Source of the DNA: Syngnathus acus
Taxonomy: Eukaryota; Chordata; Actinopteri; Syngnathiformes; Syngnathidae
Direction: 5' to 3'
DNA: 64,000 nt
Assembly: GCF_901709675.1 (NCBI RefSeq)
Contig: NC_051093.1
Span: 7,307,553-7,371,552, forward strand
Both the position numbers and the translations under genes were made by a program. Each line of letters begins with the position of its first letter. Position 1 is the stretch's first letter. Positions 46,797 to 58,947 of this stretch are shown here, in pieces. The notes under the pieces were generated by a model. It was not told where the DNA came from. It ran no database searches and saw nothing but the letters and a program-made list of their open reading frames with translations.

Positions 46797-48589
46797 ATGA
46801 ACGCGTTTCGTCTGGCTGGTGATGTGTCTCATCTGTTGGCCATCATCATCCTGTTAATAAAGATTTATAGATCCAGATCATGTGCAGGTAGGTGGGCTTT
46901 TTTTTGTGTCTTGCATCTTTGCGCTTTATTACATTGTGCAGCCTTTAGTGTATTGCTTTAAAGTGAGTTCGTATATTAACATTAAATGTACGAACATCGT
47001 GCAATATCGCTGATATAAATTTTAATTGGGGTATTTTAATAATATGGCAAAGAGTGGAAGCTACGTGGCAGGTAGCAAAAGTGTTCTACTTCCTCTTTTT
47101 TATTACGCTGCTCTTTATAAATGGCCACACTAATAATAAGATTTCCGCTGAAATATCTCAATAAACCTAATTTTTGGAATGCACATGTTCATTGATCCAG
47201 TACTCATTAGATCATTAGATCTCAACCAGGATGCTCTCTGTGGAATTTGTCCTTTCATTGTCTGACTGGAAGAGTCACAGAAAGGCGTAGACGTCCTCAA
47301 AAGTTAAACAAAATATCCTTTTGTGAATTTTATCCACTATGTAAGTGGATACAAAATTGTGCATTTAATAGTTTCAAGAAATCCCCTGGAAAGGTTTCAT
47401 TGCATTTTTGATTTTTGAAAACATCCTTTTTTTATGACAACATGTGCAAAACTTTCACCACTCTTATTATTTTTGTTTACAGGCATCTCCGGGAAGTCTC
47501 AGGTGCTGTTTGCGCTTGTCTTCACCACCAGATACCTCGACTTATTCTCCATGTTCATTTCTCCTTACAACACAATTATGAAGGTAACTTAAAAACAATT
47601 TTAAGAAATTCCATTGCAAGAACTACTTAGCAGCTGACCTAATCATTCCTTTGCCATTATTGTCATGAAAAGGTGGTGTTTCTGGCGCTGTCCTACGCCA
47701 CCGTCTACATGATCTACATGCGCTTCAGAAACACTTACGACTCTGAGAATGACTCGTTCCGCGTGGAGTTCCTGTTGGTGCCGGTTATTGGTCTTTCCTT
47801 ACTGGAGAACTACGCCTTCACACCCTTGGAGGTAAACAAGCTTTTATTGTATAGTATATTGTGACATTCCTTTGAGTCTGAGTCACGTTTCTTTTTTTCT
47901 ATCCAGGTCCTTTGGACCTTCTCGATCTTCTTGGAATCTGTGGCCATAATGCCGCAGCTCTTCATGATCTCCAAGACGGGCGAGGCCGAGTCCATCACCA
48001 CCCATTATTTGTTCTTCCTCGGCCTGTACAGAGCCCTTTACATCGGCAATTGGGTTTGGCGCTACCACACCGAGGGCTTCTTTGATCATATCGCCGTGGT
48101 GGCTGGAGTGGTGCAGACCATTTTCTACTGTGACTTCTTCTACCTTTATGTCACAAAAGGTGAGCTAAAACTTTCTGAGCAATTACATAAAAAAATTTCC
48201 TACAGCATGATAGCAACTTTTATTTAATACAGCTGTTTTGAAATTCTAAAAATATGGATCACCTCAGCTAGTTACTGAAACGGTACCGATTATGTGGTAT
48301 CAGTACTTACCCATCCCTAAGTATAATGTTTCACTCAGCCATTTTATATATAGCACAACTGGTTGTAGCAGCCACTAATTAGTACAGGCTGAACTAGTTT
48401 GCAGTCACAGAGATAAAAACAAAAATGCACTGTGAAATACTTCGCATAACAAACCTAATAATGCTTGCATTTTGAAATGAGACCAAATCATTGGTCTCTT
48501 TCTTTTTTTTTTAAATTAAATCTTTGTTTTGAATTTTCTGTGCAGTACTAAGAGGGAGAGGGAAAATGACCCTGCCAATGCCTGTCTAG
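46797..48589 (+). CDS. kdelr3: KDEL endoplasmic reticulum protein retention receptor 3
   Basis: Five exons, 46797-46887, 47483-47583, 47673-47831, 47907-48159 and 48546-48589, encode 215 residues (human 214). This seven-helix Golgi/ER membrane receptor binds KDEL-type tails of escaped ER luminal proteins at low pH and returns them in COPI vesicles. The family blocks are all present: [66 protein letters not shown] and [32 protein letters not shown] singles out KDELR3 over KDELR1/2. The basic cytosolic tail [14 protein letters not shown] keeps the retrieval region. Synteny with kcnj4 and ddx17 agrees. Confidence 0.95.
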
Positions 48590-49310
48590 TCACCAGTTGA
48601 AGCACAGAGGACCCCCCCCCCCCAAAAAAAAAGTACATCATAACTCTGGGATAGATGAGACGACATTCCGTGGAGCAAACAAGTGCTTTTCTTGAAATGT
48701 AATTCCTACCTGGCTGGTACTTCTTATCTTACTTGATATGTATGTATACATAAGGTAGGATGTAAACATGACAGTGAAAATGTATGATGTTTTTACACAC
48801 AGCCCAAATTTGGGCAACTTTACAACACTATTTGAATAGATTTTATTTAATAATTGAGTCCGCAAAGACAAATGAATACAGTTTTTGGAATATGAACCGG
48901 GCTCTCAAAGAAATGTTTGTCTAAAATCTACATGAGCGCTCATAGTTTGAAACGGTTACTGTTTTAAAATCTTTTAGTCACCAATATTATATTTGATGTA
49001 AAAATGTACTCAGTGATGGAGCTCAAAGTGCCTTGGGATTTTTTAGACACTCCCTCTTTACCTTTTTAATATTTGACCTTTCCCTTTATTTCTAATGATG
49101 TGACATTTTTGTATTTTTCCTCTTGTACTTTTTTTCAGGTTAATGTATTTTTCAAGTAGGGTGTAAAAGGGCTAACCATTTTTTTTGTGCATGAAGCCAA
49201 AAATGAAACACATAATATAAATGGAAATTCAATCCAATGCAAGTTATCATTTTAGCCATTTTTTCCGTGTCACTTTAAATGTTTTTCTCCCTAAATTAAA
49301 TTGCACATCA
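48590..49310. other. kdelr3 3' UTR / convergent spacer to the gimap gene
   Basis: AT-rich sequence without a clear AATAAA on the + strand (ATTAAA at 49295-49300 is the best candidate). No gene was seen. Confidence 0.4.
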
Positions 49311-49435
49311 TTTATTAACATGGCCTTTGTTGTGATCTGTCAACACTCCAGTTGCCTCGTGATGTTTTGATATTACGTAATCATTTCTTTCATGACCTTG
49401 ATGTGTTTTAGTTCCCGAGCCTGATCTGGAATTCT
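49311..49435 (-). other. gimap 3' UTR
   Basis: On the minus strand an AATAAA at 49316-49311 gives a short 3' UTR of about 120 bp. Confidence 0.6.
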
Positions 49436-50788
49436 TCAGCGTAGAAACGTTTTGCGATGCTTGTAGAGCACCTTACTTCCTTCTCTCACAGCACCTCCCA
49501 CCACTTTTGCAGCTGAACTAATGGAGAACGGCGAGGTGACCAGAGCCGCCGCCGCCTTCTCCACCACCTTGACCTTCTTGAGAGCTTTGCCTTTGTCCCC
49601 GTCTGTCTGGACAATCCCGGCCCCTTCTGCTGCACCCGTTCCAATCGCAGTCAACAGCTCGCACCAGAAGAGCCTCTCTGCTCTCCGCCTGACCTCCTCA
49701 TCCTCCTTCCTCCTCCTCTTTTCTACCTCCGGCTCTTGCTCCTCTGTTGGGTCATCCTCAATATTCATCCACCTTTGTCGTCTTTGTTGCAGCATCTTCT
49801 CCCGGGTGTCTCGGATGGCATTCTCGGCCTCCTTGAACATGTCGTTGGTATAGCAACATCCTTCGTTGCCGTCCACAAGCTTGTCAATCTTTCTCAGGAG
49901 TTGCTCCACTTGTTGTGAACACGAGGTCGTATTCTGCTCGCTGTTGTCAAACACGTGAAAGCCTCCATGGCAGCTGCTGACAAACGCAGACAGCTCATCA
50001 TTCTGCTCCAGAAAGTCTTCAACACATTTTCCATGCAACTGGTCTCCCCACGTGAATAGCACCAAAGTAAACCTTGTGACTCCAGGTCCAAATGTCGCCT
50101 TGATCCACTCCAGGACATCTCTTTCTTCTTGGGTGAACCTGCCAGGTTGAAGGGTCACCAAGAATACATGGGGGCCATGAGAGGACAGGACCACACACCG
50201 TCCCACTTCTCGAATGACCTCCTGAGTGGACAGATGCGTGTGGAAGAACCCCGGCGTGTCAATCACAGAGATGCCCCTTCCGTCTACTGTCCCAGTCTCC
50301 TTCATGCAACGTGTGGTGACGGAACAGGAGGAGACATCAACACTGAAGGCCGGCCTACACAGGATGGTGTTGCCTGAGGAGCTCCTTCCTGATCCTGTCT
50401 TTCCTAGAAGAGCAATCCTTAGCTCAGCATCTGATGTGGACCGAGATGCTTCACAGGCTGCAGCAAAAAGTAACATAATATATCACTAGCCACAGAATCA
50501 CTCGCAAAATAGAGTTGGAGCCAATACAAGAACCAAAAAATAATATAATAAATCCCACTTGCCCATGTTAAATTGAAATTAATATTTTTTTCAAGGGCAA
50601 CATTTAATGTAAAATGCAGCCGTCTAACGTGGCCGGTGGTAAAACTTACAATATTATATTATTAATACAATATATTTTTTCATAAATTAGCGAAACATTA
50701 AGATCAGTTGCTCGCGTAATGATAATAGGATCGTGCAATTCGCACGCGACATACCTCCAGATGACGCAGCAGTTTCAGATGCTGACAT
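49436..50788 (-). CDS. GIMAP/AIG1-type GTPase
   Basis: Two exons, 50788-50755 and 50457-49436, encode 351 residues. The AIG1 GTPase domain covers about residues 24-230: P-loop GKTGSGRSSSGN (G1), DTPGFF (G3), the hydrophobic conserved box (VFLVTLQPGRFTQEE), and FTWGDQL where GIMAPs have FTRGDxL (G4). The C-terminal part is charged and helical, then ends with an Ala/Val/Gly-rich, possibly membrane-associating stretch before KHRKTFLR. GIMAPs are immune-associated GTPases acting at lymphocyte or organelle membranes, and are greatly expanded in fish. The P-loop Lys is Arg here (residue 36). No other gimap copy is seen in the window. Orthology within the fish family cannot be assigned. Confidence 0.9.
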
Positions 50789-51460
50789 CCTAACAGATAA
50801 ACTCCAAATAGATTACTAGTATAACCAACAGACTAGAATGGTACACACAAAACAAAAATATCGCCTGCGTCTTAATGATTTTTCGCTTCACTATACTGCA
50901 GTGCATCCATCGCATTCAAGTTTGATTTCATGGCTGTAGTGACTTACTAAGGCCACACGAGGGCAGTCTAATACTATAAATGGCTCAATCTTTACATAAA
51001 GGGGCTACCACACTTTGCTCTGCACCGCCACAATGATCACCAATAACATAACAATATAATTAAACTATTAATTTATTCCACAACCTCTGAAAGGAGCGGC
51101 TGTAAGGAAAAATAACATAGCAAACAATCATTAAAGCTCAATAATGTGCAAAAAAAAAAAAAAAGGTTGGCAACACGTTACAAATATCAAACTCACATTT
51201 CAAAACATTTCCAAAAATGTTTATACAGTATGAGTAAATACATTTTAGAAAACATAACTGGTTTTTAATGTCATCATTTGACAGTAAATGGTTGCATCAC
51301 TCAAGTTTTGAGTGTCAAGTAAGCCAAGATTTGGATTCGTTTCCTTCTGATATTTTGTGTTTTCATTTTAGACGAAACAGCAAAATGGTACAATTAGGAG
51401 AAATTGTGCATGAAGGCAACATAACTTGTGTATTTTTCCAATGTGTACCCTAGAAGAGGT
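50789..51460. other. gimap upstream region
   Basis: AT-rich, with an A run at 51150-51163. No gene or clear promoter motif was seen. Confidence 0.4.
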
Positions 51461-51600
51461 TTTATTGCCTATGAAATTTTCACTCTTCCTCTATGTTAAT
51501 ATTAATATGTGCTGTGATAGATCCAAAATGTTGATGTGATAAATCAGCTGACCTGCAGCTGCATAAATGATTCAAGTCCTTGCAGACTTTTTTTTTTATA
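51461..51600 (-). other. ankfn1-like 3' UTR
   Basis: A minus-strand AATAAA at 51466-51461 lies 135 bp past the stop codon. Confidence 0.55.
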
Positions 51601-54600
51601 TCAGGAGGAGCTGTTAAATGGTCTATCCCATTCTACCTGGTTCCTCGCTGGAAATTTCAGTCCCATACTGGGAACCTGCAGAGATATGTTATCTTCTGGG
51701 AGACTTTCTAAATTACATCCTGTTGTGTGTGAGCTGGGCATGTTTGTGTCTTTCACACTGGTGCTTTTATTTGGACCCAGGATTTGCTCAGCATCCATCA
51801 AGTGTGAATTCCCTGACTCAAAACAGCTCCCCTTATCACCCATCCCCAGTCCGAAGCTTTGAATCATATCCATCACCGATGATGCAGAAGGACAACTTGG
51901 GGTCTCCTCTTCAATAAGACTCAGTGTGGGCAAAATATCCACCAACTCCGCCATCTCCATTGGATGGATGACCTCAGAGATGCTGGAGGGAAAGAGCTCT
52001 GTCGCATTGAAGGGATCGGGCGAATCCAAAGCTGCAAACCCGACTTCCAATGGTCCAACAACTGGAGACTCCAGTCCGGATTCAATTAAAGTGCTTGCAC
52101 ATCCCAATTCTGACTGGCCGATGTTTGTCATATCCTGACTGATGTCTACTGGGTACCCTCCCTTTGCAACGCCTTCCGTTAAAACCGGCGTGACCTCAAC
52201 GGCAACCAGATTTCCTGCTGCAGAGGAGACTTCGGCCGTGACAACATTTGGTGGAGCCATGCTGGCTAAAGTTTCTGGAAATAAATACAAAGAAATTTGA
52301 GAAATCTGTTCTTTTAGTTACACGTCTATTTTTTTTTTTTACCTGTGGTGGCCCTTTTTGATTGTAACCGAAGGGGCCATGTCAGTCTGGCGGTCAATCT
52401 TTCATCTTCTTCTTCAGCGTCGGGGCATGGCGGCGGATCTCCGCCCATCACCAACCCAAGTGGCACCGCTCCCACCCATTGCTTGGACCGAACGCACTGC
52501 AGACAGTCCATGATCCAGCGGGCATCTCGCCATACCACATCCAGACGCTGATAGGAAAAAGGTAAGAAATGCTGATTATTATTATGATTATTATTATTAT
52601 TGGCAAGTCTTTAACATTGGATATTTTTCTATTATTATTATTATTATTATTATTATTCTTGTTATTCTTGTTATTATTATTATTATTATTGACAATTCTT
52701 TAACATTAGATATTTTTCCTAAATAAAAAAAAATCTTACACGGGAAAGCTCAGTCACATGGTTCAGACGTTCACGAGCCACTTGCACTTCCTTAGTGTCC
52801 AGCGCCTCTCGCAGAGCCTGCTGAGCCAGGTGAGTGTCCAGCTCCAGCCTCACCCAGGCCTGGCAATACTGGGACACAAAGTCCCGCTCATACGTCCAGA
52901 AGTGAACTAGATATAGGGAGAGATGAAAAAAGCCACAAGATAATTCTCTTTAGTTCTTAAGGATTCGTCAAGTTGGCTTTTGAACCCACCCAGCTCAAAG
53001 ATCTGGAGAGGCATGGTCAGGCCGGGCTCTTTGGTTCCTAATAGAGGCCAGTAGCTGGAGCTAAAGTCTTCACTTGGAGGGAGAAGGAGCAGCATGGACA
53101 CTTTGTCTCCTAACTGCAGCAACTCTCTGGTATATATGCCGTACTGATAAGCCTGTCAGACACATAAAGCCATACTCGTATCTACAAAAAAACACTCTTG
53201 CTCCAAACTACATTCTATTAATCACTTGTGAGTTCTATGGGTCTATCAATCTCATGTTAAAGGTCAAAGGTTAAAATGGATGGATTGTTTACCCTGTAGA
53301 GGGGGATGTTGAGCTTTGTCAGAAGATGTGAGACTGCTGCTCTCAGGGCTCTGATAAACTCCACCAGACTGTTATTTTCCACCAAGGTGTCATCCATGGT
53401 ACCCAGAAGATTCTGAACACCATCACTGGTCGTTTCATAAACATTACTCTGGAGCCACGCCCACTCTTCTCTATTACAAACACAAAAAGTTATTATGAAA
53501 TGAACGAAAAGTTGCAGAGACCCTCAAGTCTGATAACAAATTTTGCATCAACAAAATTAGTGATAATGAATTACCAGAGCATATTTAGCAGGATCTTTTT
53601 ACAAACACCTGACTCTCCAATAACACCAGCTTGGTCTATTATAATCTTGAGAGCATTTGATTATAAAATTGATTAAAAAATGATGAATTCACAATCATAA
53701 TTGAATGAGTTTTACCTGGTGACGTGGGCATTGTGTCTGACCCTTGAGTAACAAAGTAAATTGGGCAGTCTTTGAGGAACCAGAACTCTGATTTGGTCCA
53801 CTGAGCTCCATAGTTTCAGTATGCCCACATACAGACCCGATTTGGCCCACTGATTGCTGTGCCTGTGGTAGTTTAACTTCTCCTGGGAACAAAATGGAGA
53901 TAAATTATTGGGTGCATTCAAGAGTTTTGTAGCTGGCGTCAAAGGCAACTCTCATTTAATTGCTTCATTTATTTCAAGTTTTAATAAAGTTGGAAAGAAC
54001 AATAAAGAAAGACATGGTGTTAAATAAGTTATATTTTGATTTCCAGTAGGTTAAAACATGATTGAAGTTATTTTTGTTCCGCATGTATATGTTGTCAAGG
54101 GACACAGTTAATTGACGTACCGAAAGAACGTGTTGAGATTTGTGTGCACTTTTTATTCAAAGGTAAATATTGTGCTATTTGATTATGTGAATCCTCTTGA
54201 TTTTTTTTAGCTGAGTTTGTATGGCCTCTTTTCCAGTGTTAGTCTTTTTTAGCTTATCTATAAAACTGGAGCCAGGCGAACAGCGTTTTAGTGGACAAAA
54301 ATGGCCGTCGTTGGAGAGACGCTAATCTGCTTGCTAAGTGCCCTTGAGCAAGGCACCGTCACCATACCGCATCTTAAAAAGTGTAGAACCTTCTTTTTTT
54401 ACTTAGAGGGCCCAATTTTGTAGACAAAACACATAATCATTATATTAAGATTACACAATAACAATTTTCAGTAGTGTGTGAGTTGAATTTCCCCTTGAGG
54501 GATCATGCCGAATCAGTTTGTGGAAAACATTGCTCAATTCTACAAGTTGGAATATTTCTGTACACCTGCCAAATGGGATGAAAAGAAAATGCTGTTTAAA

Positions 54601-57600
54601 AAAATAAATATAGCTTTTTTTTTTTATTACTTGAAATAGCCAAAGGCTGAATATGAATATTTACAGGATGAATTGTTAGTCTGTCTCTATCACATTCTTC
54701 ATTTCTTTCTTTCTTTTTTTTTTTTTTTTTTAGCCAAACAAGCCTCACCCTCAGGTCTGCATACAGCATATCCATAGCGGTGGGTTCAGGCAGCAGAGGA
54801 GCTCTGCTACGGTTTTTCTCCAGGCGAGCCAGGGGCATCCATTGCAGTGGAGGCTCAGGAGGGCTTGAATGAAAGAAAACCAAAAACTTCAATGTATTAA
54901 AGGTAACCACACCCTGATTGCATAACTCTACTCAAAGTATAATATCTGAGCATTACTACGATATGCTGCTTTATAGTCTTCAACGTATTTCATATTACAG
55001 CTCAACAAAAGTGCCTCAACATTTATGCTATCTCCAAATGATCTTCTCACCTGCTAGCATTTGGGAATTCCTTTAATGTCACAAGTAAAATGTTGCCCTG
55101 TCGGTCTTTGAGTGGTTCATAATACACTTGGCCAAGGTCCATCGTCCCCAATGAAGACTGCAAAAGCAAAGAGGTGCGCCGAACATGAGCGTGAAAATAT
55201 CGTATGTTACAATTGGGAATTAATTAGCACGAAAGAGAGAATAGCCAAGGGTAGTGAAGTGAGGCTGTATCATCAGAAGATGTGCTCATAAGCAATTAAA
55301 ATAGCAATCAACCTATTTGAATTCTTCTTATTCTACAGCGTTGGCCATTAAACTTCCCACCTGCAGTTGCGAGACGGCTTTTAAAATATTGTGCCTGCTC
55401 TGTAGGAGGGACGAGGGAGACGAATGAGCCGAGGAGAGTGCTTGCTGGAGCCGAGGCACTTGCTGCCATGCACAGGATAACTGTAGGAAATAGATGGCAT
55501 TCCAAAATTGCAGTTTGTGCACGGCGTTGAATAACGTACATATTGAATAATTGATAAGAAAGAATGTATATTGACGAGCCCACAACATTAGTACGAGGCA
55601 GTTAAAAGAGCAATGGTTGGTTTTGCATGACACAGTCGTATATTTAAGAATACATTTTGCGGTTGCAATCTGCAGTCTTTAATTACTTCATCTACACAGC
55701 TCTCAATTAAACCGTTTCACAGCACTGCACTTGCAACGCAAAATTAAACACATATTTAAATTAATCCCTCTCTGAAAGTGCAATCAAAACTGAACATTAT
55801 TTCACACTCTTAAGGTGAGTTGGTTTTGTTTGTTAATTAGTCAGAATGCTTGCACAAAACACACACACACCAATTCCCATGGAACTTTGTGAGTGGGTGG
55901 TGAAAATAAACATAAAAATGTGGAAGCAGGAGTTTTCCATCTCCGAACATACAAATAAAATAACAAAATATGATTTACTATTTTTTTTTTGTCAGAAAAC
56001 CGACAGAATATTTTATATAGCGCTAGCTATTTTATATTTCTCATCAAGTTGTGTCTGTGGTCGTAATATTGTGGGTGATATATGTTCATGGGTGAGTTCA
56101 CCTTGGAAAACCAAACAAAGTTGTGAGCGAGAGTGGTTGAGCAGCACTGGAACTCCACCAGTGGGAGTTGATCTTCAGCTGTCACCAAGATGTTCTCCTT
56201 GTGGTAAAACACAGTTGCCAAGTACGCGCCCCTAAAATTAGAGAATAACTGAGAAAGTGACGGCTATATCTGAAATTTTGCAGGCAATCTATCAAGCATT
56301 GATGAACCTCATGAGGTCCCCAATTGTGGTTTAGTGAGTCTGTCGTCATGACAACCGCCAGTCTTGATGAATGTACTATTACCCAAAGTGACTCAGCAAA
56401 AGAATCTCAATGTAATATTTGATTCAACTCTCTCCTCAGTATTACCAGAACTGGGTTTTTTTTCCCCTTCATCTCTGCATTATTGATAAATTCTTGGGTT
56501 ACCTCTGTAAGAGACGAACAAACTTGGTTGCAGAATGGAACAGTTGTTTGATGCCTCGAGACATCGAGAGACGCTTGCTGGGACTTTGGGATATCGGGTT
56601 CTCTGTAAAATAGCACAGATGGGAGTGACTGTCACAATATCTAAAATGTACCCGCAAATATGTGTTAAGCTTACCTTTGTAGTATCCTCTGTTGTGAGGT
56701 TCTCCGGCATCTTCCAGAAGCTTCCTTACTAGGGCTTCATGGTTTCTGTATTGGGACTTCACACCATCGCACTCTCTCCAACCTATAAGCAACAAAAAAG
56801 TACAACATGATTTAAATGTTTAAAAAAAAAAAAAAATTGAGAGAGGAAGTAAAAATGAAAATACTGCATTTGGACAGGGGTGTGTAGACTTTTTATATCC
56901 ACTGTAACTTTTTGCTAGATGAGGATTTAACCAAATTATTTATCACCATATCACTTTGTGTCATATTTTCTCAGTAGGAGGCGAAAATGATTGCCAAGGA
57001 TGAATTCAATCTCACAGCAGCAATGCCACAAAGCTCACGGCAACATCTTTTAAGCCTCTGCATTTTAAATAATTCAGTCATCTACCCGCTATGAATTGAT
57101 CTGTTAAATCAAGACTGATAGCGAATCGAGCCTTTTTTAAAAAAAAAAATGTTCATCAAGGTTAAACATACTTACTGGAAGGAGCGCCACTGACTGGAGT
57201 GGAACACTGAGTCGGGCCCCATCCTTTCACATTGTAGGCGCTCGCTCTGACAAAATAATGCACTCCCTGCATTGGAATAAACTCCAAATTATTACACACA
57301 ATTATTACCAAATCGAGATTTGATATCTTACAGTATTGAGTTCCCGGATCGTGTAGGATGGATTTTTGGTCTCTGTAACTTGGGCTGAGCCAAGGATGCG
57401 CTTGAAGCTTGCTGAAGTGCTCCATTCCACTGCGAAGCCAAAACAGATTATTCTTATTATTCTAATTATTTTTCTTTTTTCAAATACCTTACCCTTGTAG
57501 CAGGTGATGAGCCCCACGTTGTCACCTTCGACCTCTTTGATTGCCACAAACAGAGAAGATGTGCTGGTCACCACAATGGAGACTTGAGAAGGAGGATGTG

Positions 57601-58947
57601 GCAGTTCTGGATCGAATATTTGAAACAAGACAATTTCAAGTTTTAAACGAGCAGTATTAAAACGGTGTAATTCTCTTCGGGGCGTTCTTATTAAAATAGT
57701 TCTTGTTAAATTGTTGACCCTGTTGTTCAAATGTCTACTTAACAAAATAAGACGTATTGTTCAAGCTTAAAAAAAAAACACACCACTGGGAGCTTCATGG
57801 ACTCCGGCCAAGTCGACTCAGCACCTCGAGCCAAAAATAAGGCCCTGAATATTAATTGGCACCGCATAAGATGGTCTATTGGGGGATTGCTATGATTAAA
57901 CAACCCACAATATTATTACGGTAACGTCAGCAATAGCCTCCAGGAAAATTCTGCGGTTGGATCAGGTTTCACTATCTTGAATATTTTTTTAACGAGAGTC
58001 AGGGGAATATTTTTTTTTTTTGAATTTTAGAAATTGTTATTCTGGCCAGGGAATTACATAATATGAGAGAAAAAAAAATATTATAATGCCTAAAATGCTC
58101 AGCGGACCACGAACTGACCTGTGTGGTGGAAATTCTCCTTCATGCGGCAGTAAAGTTGCAATCTGAGGCTCCAGAGTCTGACTTGTCTGTGGACTTCAGC
58201 CTGTGCATGAGCGCCTGCTCCGGCCTTCTTCAACAACTCCTCCTTCCTCTCATCCACCTTCTCTTTCGCCAACGTCACGAGATCATCAAGCTTAAGTGCC
58301 CATTCTTCCGGTCTGCATACTAGCAAGGAGAACATCAAGTACAGATTCTTTTCCATTTGAATTTTTGCTAGTTTGGGATTTCGCCATGAAGATATTGAAT
58401 CATGTACTTACAAGTGGGATTCTGCCTAGCTCCAGCCTTTACCAGAACGTGGAGCAGAGGTGAATTATGGGTCAGGGCGGCCACATCCAGAGGAACAAGA
58501 CCCTGTTCGCTCACTCTGTTCACCCCCCTCTCCCGTTCTTTCACCCAGTCTCTGTCTTTCTTTTCTACTCTCTCCCACAGGATTCCTCCCCCTCCTCCTC
58601 CACCACCACCACCTCCTCCGCCTCCATAGCTATTGTGGATTCGGGACAGAAGACTTTGTACTGCCAATGTGTCTTCGTTCTCCACCGCATCCCACAAGGT
58701 CGTGTACTAATGGAAGATGGTGAGGTATGTAGGTGACGAGGTAAGGTGAAAAGATTTTGAACGATGGCCATAGGATAAATCTTACCACATCAGCAGATTT
58801 TCCAAGGTTCTTGGGTGCGTCAGGTCTCTCGTCGATAGATGACTCTCCTCCCCTTAACCGGACCGACAGGTTTCTATAGATCCGCTTGGGTGAGACGGGA
58901 CCCAAAGAGCGCCGGCGATGGGGTGGGTTCCTCATGGATACAGACAT
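51601..58947 (-). CDS. ankfn1: ANKFN1-like: ankyrin repeat and fibronectin type III protein
   Basis: Eighteen minus-strand exons in coding order: 58947-58786, 58706-58412, 58319-58119, 57606-57493, 57429-57332, 57266-57176, 56782-56675, 56602-56503, 56231-56102, 55480-55361, 55157-55051, 54863-54749, 53882-53716, 53470-53293, 53152-52990, 52906-52740, 52547-52343 and 52274-51601. Phases join to 1064 residues. An N-terminal SPKRIYRNLSVRLRG is followed by ankyrin repeats (LWDAVENEDTLAVQSLLSRI; GLVPLDVAALTHNSPLLHVL), a helical segment, one FN3 domain (LPHPPSQVSI...VHYFVRASAYNVKGWGPTQCS), then the long conserved ANKFN1/Wide awake-type C-terminal region (SGLYVGILKLWSSVDQIRVLVPQRLPN). Its fly relative acts in circadian sleep timing. 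Human ANKFN1 is on chromosome 17, so this may be a teleost paralogue. A 14-Gly tract interrupts the ankyrin region. More 5' exons may exist; the start used is the first in-frame Met pair. Confidence 0.82.
52631..52690 (+). repeat. (ATT)n microsatellite in an ankfn1 intron
   Basis: About twenty ATT/TTA units with a few CTT interruptions; a smaller array of the same type precedes it at about 52573-52602. Confidence 0.9.
58584..58625 (-). repeat. Coding (GGN)14 tract, poly-glycine in ankfn1
   Basis: Forty-two bases of GGA/GGT/GGC codons encode 14 uninterrupted glycines inside the ankyrin-repeat exon 58412-58706, flanked by NSY and ILWERV. Confidence 0.92.

Noticed and set aside
49521-50489. Long + strand frames over the gimap gene
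   Set aside because: Antisense shadows of a clear AIG1 coding exon.
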